This document shows positions 53,701 to 64,000 of a stretch of DNA of 64,000 nucleotides, piece by piece (the first letter of the stretch is position 1; each line of letters opens with the position of its first letter). The notes beneath the pieces are model-generated. The model was not told the origin of the DNA. It worked only from the letters and a program-made list of their open reading frames with translations, and did no database searches. The translations under genes and the position numbers were made by a program. The stretch is from Auanema rhodensis (taxonomy: Eukaryota > Nematoda > Chromadorea > Rhabditida > Rhabditidae). The DNA lies in the NCBI GenBank assembly GCA_964057225.1, contig OZ059894.1, positions 13,092,131 to 13,156,130 on the forward strand, read 5' to 3'.

Positions 53701-56299
53701 TAAATATTTTGATACTCAAGAAATAAAACACGAAAATATTTTATAATTTTCCAATTCATTTTACTCCATTTTCTTCATTTAATCACGTATTTTGAAACAA
53801 TCTCAAATTTTTACAATAGTTTTGAAACAATTCATTCGTTCATTAAGATTTTAAACAGTGAAAAAAAAAAGTTTGAATATTTTGATACTAAAAAAATAAA
53901 ACATGAAAATATTTTAAAATTTTCCAATTCATTTTACTCTATTTTCTTCATTTAATCACGTATTTTGAAACAATCTCAAATTTTTACAATAGTTTGGAAA
54001 CAATTCATTCGTTCATTGAGATTTTGAACAGTGAAAAAAATGTTTGAATATTTTGATACTCAAGAAATAAAACATGAAAATATTTTATAATTTTCCAATT
54101 CATTTTACTCCATTTTCTTCATTTAATCACGTATTTTGAAACAATCTCATATTTTTACAATAGTTTTGAAACAATTCATTCGTTCATTAAGATTTTAAAC
54201 AGTGAAAAAAAAAAGTTTGAATATTTTGAAACTCAAGAAATAAAACATGAAAATATTTTAAAATTTTCCAATTCATTTTACTCCATTTTCTTCATTTAAT
54301 CACGTATTTTGAAACAATCTCATATTTTTACAATAGTTTTGAAACAATTCATTCGTTCATTGAGATTTGAAACATTAAAAACGATCTTAATTTGAATTTT
54401 CTGATACTAAAAAAATAAAACATGGAAATATTTTATAATTTTCCAATTCATTTTACTCCATTTTCTTCATTTAATCACGTATTTTGAAACAATCTCAAAT
54501 TTTTACAATAGTTTTGAAACAATTCATTCGTTCATTAAGATTTTAAACAGTGAAAAAAAAAAGTTTGAATATTTTGAAACTCAAGAAATAAAACATGAAA
54601 ATATTTTATAATTTTCCAATTCATTTTACTCCATTTTCTTCATTTAATCACGTATTTTGAAACAATCTCATATTTTTACAATAATTTCGAAACAAATCAT
54701 CCAGTTAATAATGTTTTTAACAGTAAAGTAGATATAATTTTAATTATTTTGATACTCAAAAAATAAAACATAAAAATATTTTATAATTTTCCAATTCATT
54801 TTACTCCATTTTCTTCATTTAATCACGTATTTTGAAACAATCTCATATTTTTACAATAGTTTTGAAACAATTCATTCGTTCATTGAGATTTGAAACATTA
54901 AAAACGATCTTAATTTGAATTTTCTGATACTAAAAAAATAAAACATGGAAATATTTTATAATTTTCCAATTCATTTTACTCCATTTTCTTCATTTAATCA
55001 CGTATTTTGAAACAATCTCAAATTTTTACAATAGTTTGGAAACAATTCATTCGTTCATTAAGATTTTAAACAATGAAAAAAAAAAGTTTGAATATTTTGA
55101 AACTCAAGAAATAAAACATGAAAATATTTCATAATTTTCCAATTCATTTTACTCCATTTTCTTCATTTAATCACGTATTTTGAAACAATCTTATATTTTT
55201 ACAATAGTTTTGAAACAATTCATTCGTTCTGTAAGATTTTAAACAGTGAAAAAAATAAGTTTAAATATTTTGATACTCAAGAAATAAAACACGAAAATAT
55301 TTTATAATTTTCCAATTCATTTTACTCCATTTTCTTCATTTAATCACGTATTTTGAAACAATCTCAATTTTTTACAATAGTTTTGAAACAATTCATTCGT
55401 TCATTAAGATTTTAAACAGTGAAAAAAAAAAGTTTGAATATTTTGATACTAAAAAAATAAAACATGAAAATATTTTAAAATTTTCCAATTCATTTTACTC
55501 TATTTTCTTCATTTAATCACGTATTTTGAAACAATCTCAAATTTTTACAATAGTTTTGAAACAATTCGTTCGTTCATTGAGATTTTAAACAGTGAAAAAA
55601 AAAGTTTGAATATTTTGATACTCAAGAAATAAAACATGAAAATTTTTTATAATTTTCCAATTCATTTTACTCTATTTTCTTCATTTAATCATGTTTCTTG
55701 GAACAATTTTAAATTTTTACAATAATTTCGAAACAAATCATTCATTTAATAATGTTTTTAACAGTAAAGAAGATATAATTTTAAATATTTTGATACTCAA
55801 AAAATAAAACATGAAAATATTTTAAAATTTTCCAATTCATTTTACTCTATTTTCTTCATTTAATCATGTTTCTTGGAATAATTTTAAATTTTACAATAAT
55901 TTCAAAACAAATCATCCAGTTAATAATGTTTTTAACAGTAAAGTAGATATAATTTTAATTATTTTGATACTCAAAAAATAAAACATGAAAATATTTTATA
56001 ATTTTCCAATTCATTTTACTCTATTTTCTTCATTTAATCACGTATTTTGAAACAATCTCATATTTTTACAATAGTTTTGAAACAATTCATTCGTTCATTG
56101 AGATTTGAAACATTAAAAACGATCTTAATTTGAATTTTCTGATACTAAAAAAATAAAACATGGAAATATTTCATAATTTTCCAATTCATTTTACTCCATT
56201 TTCTTCATTTAATCACGTATTTTGAAACAATCTCATATTTTTACAATAATTTTGAAACAATTCATTCGTTCTGTAAGATTTTAATTAGTGAAAAAAATA

Positions 56300-59200
56300 A
56301 GTTTAAATATTTTGAAACTCAAGAAATAAAACATGAAAATATTTTATAATTTTCCAATTCATTTTACTCTATTTTCTTCATTTAATCATGTTTCTTGGAA
56401 CAATTTTAAATTTTTACAATAATTTCGAAACAAATCATCCAGTTAATAATGTTTTTAACAGTAAAGAAGTTATAATTTCAAATATTTTGATACTCAAAAA
56501 ATAAAACATGAAAATATTTTATAATTTTCCAACTCATTTTACTCTATTTTCTTCATTTAATCACGTATTTTGAAACAATCTCATATTTTTACAATAATTT
56601 TGAAACAATTCATTCGTTCTGTAAGATTTTAATTAGTGAAAAAAAAAAGTTTGAATATTTTGAAACTCAAGAAATAAAACATGAAAATATTTTATAATTT
56701 TCCAATTCATTTTACTCCATTTTCTTCATTTAATCACGTATTTTGAGACAATCTCATATTTTTACAATAATTTTGAAACAATTCATTCGTTCTGTAAGAT
56801 TTTAATTAGTGAAAAAAATAAGTTTAAATATTTTGATACTCAAGAAATAAAACACGAAAATATTTTATAATTTTCCAATTCATTTTACTCCATTTTCTTC
56901 ATTTAATCACGTATTTTGAAACAATCTCATATTTTTACAATAGTTTTGAAACAATTCATTCGTTCTGTAAGATTTTAAACAGTGAAAAAAATAAGTTTAA
57001 ATATTTTGATACTCAAGAAATAAAACACGAAAATATTTTATAATTTTCCAATTCATTTTACTCCATTTTCTTCATTTAATCACGTATTTTGAAACAATCT
57101 CAATTTTTTACAATAGTTTTGAAACAATTCATTCGTTCATTAAGATTTTAAACAGTGAAAAAAAAAAGTTTGAATATTTTGATACTAAAAAAATAAAACA
57201 TGAAAATATTTTAAAATTTTCCAATTCATTTTACTCTATTTTCTTCATTTAATCACGTATTTTGAAACAATCTCAAATTTTTACAATAGTTTTGAAACAA
57301 TTCATTCGTTCATTGAGATTTTAAACAGTGAAAAAAAAAGTTTGAATATTTTGATACTCAAGAAATAAAACATGAAAATTTTTTATAATTTTCCAATTCA
57401 TTTTACTCTATTTTCTTCATTTAATCATGTTTCTTGGAACAATTTTAAATTTTTACAATAATTTCGAAACAAATCATTCATTTAATAATGTTTTTAACAG
57501 TAAAGAAGATATAATTTTAAATATTTTGATACTCAAAAAATAAAACATGAAAATATTTTAAAATTTTCCAATTCATTTTACTCTATTTTCTTCATTTAAT
57601 CATGTTTCTTGGAATAATTTTAAATTTTACAATAATTTCAAAACAAATCATCCAGTTAATAATGTTTTTAACAGTAAAGTAGATATAATTTTAATTATTT
57701 TGATACTCAAAAAATAAAACATGAAAATATTTTATAATTTTCCAATTCATTTTACTCTATTTTCTTCATTTAATCATGTTTCTTGGAACAATTTTAAATT
57801 TTTACAATAATTTCGAAACAAATCATCCAGTTAATAATGTTTTTAACAGTAAAGAAGTTATAATTTCAAATATTTTGATACTCAAAAAATAAAACATGAA
57901 AATATTTTATAATTTTCCAATTCATTTTACTCTATTTTCTTCATTTAATCACGTATTTTGAAGCAATCTCAAATTTTTACAATAGTTTTGAAACAATTCA
58001 TTCGTTCATTAAGATTTTAAACAGTGAAGAAAAAAAGTTTGAATATTTTGAAACTCAAGAAATAAAACATGAAAATATTTTATAATTTTCCAATTCATTT
58101 TACTCCATTTTCTTCATTTAATCACGTATTTTGAAACAATCTCATATTTTTACAATAGTTTTGAAACAATTCATTCGTTCATTGAGATTTGAAACATTAA
58201 AAACGATCTTAATTTGAATTTTCTGATACTAAAAAAATAAAACATGGAAATATTTCATAATTTTCCAATTCATTTTACTCCATTTTCTTCATTTAATCAC
58301 GTATTTTGAAACAATCTCATATTTTTACAATAATTTTGAAACAATTCATTCGTTCTGTAAGATTTTAATTAGTGAAAAAAATAAGTTTAAATATTTTGAA
58401 ACTCAAGAAATAAAACATGAAAATATTTCATAATTTTCCAATTCATTTTACTCCATTTTCTTCATTTAATCATGTTTCTTGGAATAATTTTAAATTTTAC
58501 AATAATTTCAAAACAAATCATCCAGTTAATAATGTTTTTAACAGTAAAGTAGATATAATTTTAATTATTTTGATACTCAAAAAATAAAACATGAAAATAT
58601 TTTATAATTTTCCAATTCATTTTACTCTATTTTCTTCATTTAATCATGTTTCTTGGAACAATTTTAAATTTTTACAATAATTTCGAAACAAATCATCCAG
58701 TTAATAATGTTTTTAACAGTAAAGAAGTTATAATTTCAAATATTTTGATACTCAAAAAATAAAACATGAAAATATTTTATAATTTTCCAATTCATTTTAC
58801 TCTATTTTCTTCATTTAATCACGTATTTTGAAACAATCTCAAATTTTTACAATAGTTTTGAAACAATTCATTCGTTCATTAAGATTTTAAACAGTGAAAA
58901 AAAAAAGTTTGAATATTTTGATACTCAAGAAATAAAACACGAAAATATTTTATAATTTTCCAATTCATTTTACTCCATTTTCTTCATTTAATCACGTATT
59001 TTGAAACAATCTCAAATTTTTACAATAGTTTTGAAACAATTCATTCGTTCATTAAGATTTTAAACAGTGAAAAAAAAAAGTTTGAATATTTTGATACTAA
59101 AAAAATAAAACATGAAAATATTTTAAAATTTTCCAATTCATTTTACTCTATTTTCTTCATTTAATCACGTATTTTGAAACAATCTCAAATTTTTACAATA

Positions 59201-62200
59201 GTTTTGAAACAATTCATTCGTTCATTGAGATTTTAAACAGTGAAAAAAATGTTTGAATATTTTGATACTCAAAGAAATAAAACATGAAAATATTTTATAA
59301 TTTTCCAATTCATTTTACTCCATTTTCTTCATTTAATCACGTATTTTGAAACAATCTCATATTTTTACAATAGTTTGGAAACAATTCATTCGTTCATTGA
59401 GATTTGAAACATTAAAAACGATCTTAATTTGAATTTTCTGATACTAAAAAAATAAAACATGGAAATATTTTATAATTTTCCAATTCATTTTACTCCATTT
59501 TCTTCATTTAATCACGTATTTTGAAACAATCTCAAATTTTTACAATAGTTTGGAAACAATTCATTCGTTCATTAAGATTTTAAACAATGAAAAAAAAAAG
59601 TTTGAATATTTTGAAACTCAAGAAATAAAACATGAAAATATTTCATAATTTTCCAATTCATTTTACTCCATTTTCTTCATTTAATCACGTATTTTGAAAC
59701 AATCTCATATTTTTACAATATTTTTGAAACAATTCATTCGTTCTGTAAGATTTTAAACAGTGAAAAAAATAAGTTTAAATATTTTGATACTCAAGAAATA
59801 AAACACGAAAATATTTTATAATTTTCCAATTCATTTTACTCCATTTTCTTCATTTAATCACGTATTTTGAAACAATCTCAATTTTTTACAATAATTTTGA
59901 AACAATTCATTCGTTCTGTAAGATTTTAATTAGTGAAAAAAATAAGTTTAAATATTTTGATACTCAAGAAATAAAACACGAAAATATTTTATAATTTTCC
60001 AATTCATTTTACTCCATTTTCTTCATTTAATCACGTATTTTGAAACAATCTCAAATTTTTACAATAGTTTTGAAACAATTCATTCGTTCATTAAGATTTT
60101 AAACAGTGAAAAAAAAAAGTTTGAATATTTTGATACTCAAGAAATAAAACATGAAAATATTTTATAATTTTCCAATTCATTTTACTCCATTTTCTTCATT
60201 TAATCACGTATTTTGAAACAATCTCATATTTTTACAATAGTTTTGAAACAATTCATTCGTTCATTAAGATTTTAAACAGTGAAAAAAAAAAGTTTGAATA
60301 TTTTGAAACTCAAGAAATAAAACATGAAAATATTTTATAATTTTCCAATTCATTTTACTCTATTTTCTTCATTTAATCATGTTTCTTGGAACAATTTTAA
60401 ATTTTTACAATAATTTCGAAACAAATCATCCAGTTAATAATGTTTTTAACAGTAAAGAAGTTATAATTTCAAATATTTTGATACTCAAAAAATAAAACAT
60501 GAAAATATTTTATAATTTTCCAATTCATTTTACTCTATTTTCTTCATTTAATCACGTATTTTGAAACAATCTCATATTTTTACAATAATTTTGAAACAAT
60601 TCATTCGTTCTGTAAGATTTTAATTAGTGAAAAAAAAAAGTTTGAATATTTTGAAACTCAAGAAATAAAACATGAAAATATTTTATAATTTTCCAATTCA
60701 TTTTACTCCATTTTCTTCATTTAATCACGTATTTTGAGACAATCTCATATTTTTACAATAATTTTGAAACAATTCATTCGTTCTGTAAGATTTTAATTAG
60801 TGAAAAAAATAAGTTTAAATATTTTGATACTCAAGAAATAAAACACGAAAATATTTTATAATTTTCCAATTCATTTTACTCCATTTTCTTCATTTAATCA
60901 CGTATTTTGAAACAATCTCATATTTTTACAATAGTTTTGAAACAATTCATTCGTTCTGTAAGATTTTAAACAGTGAAAAAAATAAGTTTAAATATTTTGA
61001 TACTCAAGAAATAAAACACGAAAATATTTTATAATTTTCCAATTCATTTTACTCCATTTTCTTCATTTAATCACGTATTTTGAAACAATCTCAATTTTTT
61101 ACAATAGTTTTGAAACAATTCATTCGTTCATTAAGATTTTAAACAGTGAAAAAAAAAAGTTTGAATATTTTGATACTAAAAAAATAAAACATGAAAATAT
61201 TTTAAAATTTTCCAATTCATTTTACTCTATTTTCTTCATTTAATCACGTATTTTGAAACAATCTCAAATTTTTACAATAGTTTTGAAACAATTCATTCGT
61301 TCATTGAGATTTTAAACAGTGAAAAAAAAAGTTTGAATATTTTGATACTCAAGAAATAAAACATGAAAATTTTTTATAATTTTCCAATTCATTTTACTCT
61401 ATTTTCTTCATTTAATCATGTTTCTTGGAACAATTTTAAATTTTTACAATAATTTCGAAACAAATCATTCATTTAATAATGTTTTTAACAGTAAAGAAGA
61501 TATAATTTTAAATATTTTGATACTCAAAAAATAAAACATGAAAATATTTTAAAATTTTCCAATTCATTTTACTCTATTTTCTTCATTTAATCATGTTTCT
61601 TGGAATAATTTTAAATTTTACAATAATTTCAAAACAAATCATCCAGTTAATAATGTTATTAACAGTAAAGTAGATATAATTTTAATTATTTTGATACTCA
61701 AAAAATAAAACATGAAAATATTTTATAATTTTCCAATTCATTTTACTCTATTTTCTTCATTTAATCATGTTTCTTGGAACAATTTTAAATTTTTACAATA
61801 ATTTCGAAACAAATCATCCAGTTAATAATGTTTTTAACAGTAAAGAAGTTATAATTTCAAATATTTTGATACTCAAAAAATAAAACATGAAAATATTTTA
61901 TAATTTTCCAATTCATTTTACTCTATTTTCTTCATTTAATCCCGTATTTTGAAGCAATCTCAAATTTTTACAATAGTTTTGAAACAATTCATTCGTTCAT
62001 TAAGATTTTAAACAGTGAAAAAAAAAAGTTTGAATATTTTGAAACTCAAGAAATAAAACATGAAAATATTTTATAATTTTCCAATTCATTTTACTCCATT
62101 TTCTTCATTTAATCACGTATTTTGAAACAATCTCATATTTTTACAATAGTTTTGAAACAATTCATTCGTTCATTGAGATTTGAAACATTAAAAACGATCT

Positions 62201-63420
62201 TAATTTGAATTTTCTGATACTAAAAAAATAAAACATGGAAATATTTCATAATTTTCCAATTCATTTTACTCCATTTTCTTCATTTAATCACGTATTTTGA
62301 AACAATCTCATATTTTTACAATAATTTTGAAACAATTCATTCGTTCTGTAAGATTTTAATTAGTGAAAAAAATAAGTTTAAATATTTTGAAACTCAAGAA
62401 ATAAAACATGAAAATATTTCATAATTTTCCAATTCATTTTACTCCATTTTCTTCATTTAATCATGTTTCTTGGAATAATTTTAAATTTTACAATAATTTC
62501 AAAACAAATCATCCAGTTAATAATGTTTTTAACAGTAAAGTAGATATAATTTTAATTATTTTGATACTCAAAAAATAAAACATGAAAATATTTTATAATT
62601 TTCCAATTCATTTTACTCTATTTTCTTCATTTAATCATGTTTCTTGGAACAATTTTAAATTTTTACAATAATTTCGAAACAAATCATCCAGTTAATAATG
62701 TTTTTAACAGTAAAGAAGTTATAATTTCAAATATTTTGATACTCAAAAAATAAAACATGAAAATATTTTATAATTTTCCAATTCATTTTACTCTATTTTC
62801 TTCATTTAATCACGTATTTTGAAACAATCTCAAATTTTTACAATAGTTTTGAAACAATTCATTCGTTCATTAAGATTTTAAACAGTGAAAAAAAAAAGTT
62901 TGAATATTTTGAAACTCAAGAAATAAAACATGAAAATATTTTATAATTTTCCAATTCATTTTACTCCATTTTCTTCATTTAATCACGTATTTTGAAACAA
63001 TCTCATATTTTTACAATAATTTTGAAACAATTCATTCGTTCTGTAAGATTTTAATTAGTGAAAAAAATAAGTTTAAATATTTTGATACTCAAGAAATAAA
63101 ACACGAAAATATTTTATAATTTTCCAATTCATTTTACTCCATTTTCTTCATTTAATCACGTATTTTGAAACAATCTCAAATTTTTACAATAGTTTTGAAA
63201 CAATTCATTCGTTCATTAAGATTTTAAACAGTGAAAAAAAAAAGTTTGAATATTTTGATACTAAAAAAATAAAACATGAAAATATTTTAAAATTTTCCAA
63301 TTCATTTTACTCTATTTTCTTCATTTAATCACGTATTTTGAAACAATCTCAAATTTTTACAATAGTTTTGAAACAATTCATTCGTTCATTGAGATTTTAA
63401 ACAGTGAAAAAAATGTTTGA
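56300..63420. repeat. Higher-order duplication, 3991 bp (23 monomers)
   Basis: Three independent rare variants share the same offset. TTTTGAGACAATC is at 56745 and 60736, GAAGCAATC at 57960 and 61951, and TTTTAATTAGTG at 56631 and 60622 and again at 58367 and 62358; all are 3991 bp apart. The later marker GAAAAAAATGTTTG (59250 and 63414) is 4164 bp apart, one monomer more, so the second copy gained one or the first lost one. The left edge is estimated. Confidence 0.75.
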
Positions 63421-63748
63421 ATATTTTGATACTCAAGAAATAAAACATGAAAATATTTTATAATTTTCCAATTCATTTTACTCCATTTTCTTCATTTAAT
63501 CACGTATTTTGAAACAATCTCATATTTTTACAATAGTTTGGAAACAATTCATTCGTTCATTGAGATTTGAAACATTAAAAACGATCTTAATTTGAATTTT
63601 CTGATACTAAAAAAATAAAACATGGAAATATTTTATAATTTTCCAATTCATTTTACTCCATTTTCTTCATTTAATCACGTATTTTGAAACAATCTCAAAT
63701 TTTTACAATAGTTTGGAAACAATTCATTCGTTCATTAAGATTTTAAAC

Positions 63749-63884
63749 AATGAAAAAAAAAAGTTTGAATATTTTGAAACTCAAGAAATAAAACATGAAA
63801 ATATTTCATAATTTTCCAATTCATTTTACTCCATTTTCTTACAATAGTTTGGAAACAATTCATTCGTTCATTAAGATTTTAAAC
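63749..63884. repeat. Truncated satellite monomer (136 bp)
   Basis: CCATTTTCTT at 63831-63840 joins directly to ACAATAGTTTGG, skipping roughly 37 bases that normally hold the ATCACGTATT box and the first TTTTGAAAC. Equivalent points (AACAATGAAA) are 136 bp apart instead of 173. The flanks on both sides carry the GTTTGGAAAC and AACAATGAAA variants, so the deletion followed or accompanied duplication of one monomer. Confidence 0.8.
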
Positions 63885-64000
63885 AATGAAAAAAAAAAGT
63901 TTGAATATTTTGAAACTCAAGAAATAAAACATGAAAATATTTCATAATTTTCCAATTCATTTTACTCCATTTTCTTCATTTAATCACGTATTTTGAAACA

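Larger units (their letters stand above)
22227..64000. repeat. AT-rich satellite array, right arm (173-175 bp monomers)
   Basis: This is the same satellite family, orientation and phase as the left arm, continuing the interrupted monomer after the target duplication. It contains no gene, RNA gene or second mobile element that I can see. Right-half classes R4 (AATAAGTTTAAAT) and R5 (CATTCATTTAATAATG) are frequent here but scarce or absent left of about 14.6 kb, and ACATG often appears as ACACG. The arm is internally organised into repeats of 9, 10, 11 and 23 monomers (separate entries). It runs off the window end. Confidence 0.97.

Noticed and set aside
1-64000. CRISPR-like regular repeats
   Set aside because: The repeats are contiguous 173-175 bp tandem units with no unique spacers, in a eukaryotic satellite context.

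Overview
The window is eukaryotic repeat DNA and contains no ordinary host gene. About 57.4 kb is a single AT-rich satellite (a sample monomer is 21% GC by hand count) built from monomers of 173-175 bp. All monomers run head-to-tail in the same orientation, roughly 330 copies if length is divided by period. The array runs off both window ends. Megabase-style arrays of nucleosome-sized monomers with higher-order structure are typical of centromeric or pericentromeric heterochromatin, so I infer that setting. The host is probably an animal, but nothing here fixes the species.

Layout: 1-15628 is the left satellite arm. 15629-22226 is one complete 6598-bp Ty3/gypsy-type LTR retrotransposon, coded on the minus strand. 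22227-64000 is the right satellite arm. The retroelement sits inside one monomer and is flanked by a 4-bp target duplication (TCAT). It has two 408-bp LTRs with no difference that I can see, a primer-binding site abutting the 5' LTR, and one uninterrupted 1865-codon Gag-Pol reading frame. It therefore looks like a very recent and possibly functional insertion. An uninterrupted paralogue of the target monomer is present at about 23.1 kb.

The satellite is modular. Two kinds of left half are joined to about five kinds of right half around a nearly invariant AAAATATTTT-TTCCAATTCATTTTACT segment. Monomers are grouped into higher-order repeats. In the left arm, shared variants recur at offsets of 4697-4702 and 6264 bp (27 and 36 monomers). 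In the right arm a 1562-bp (9-monomer) unit recurs, together with 1.74-kb (10-monomer) and 3.99-kb (23-monomer) duplications. Local deletions and single-monomer or dimer duplications record recent unequal exchange.

The main unusual points are: an AT-hook-like motif and a roughly 255-residue extension of unknown function after the integrase, in an element found inside about 79% AT satellite; a run of nine C on the sense strand where a purine-rich plus-strand primer should lie; and a primer-binding site that I cannot match to a familiar tRNA. Higher-order offsets were obtained by hand-matching rare variants, so block edges are approximate.
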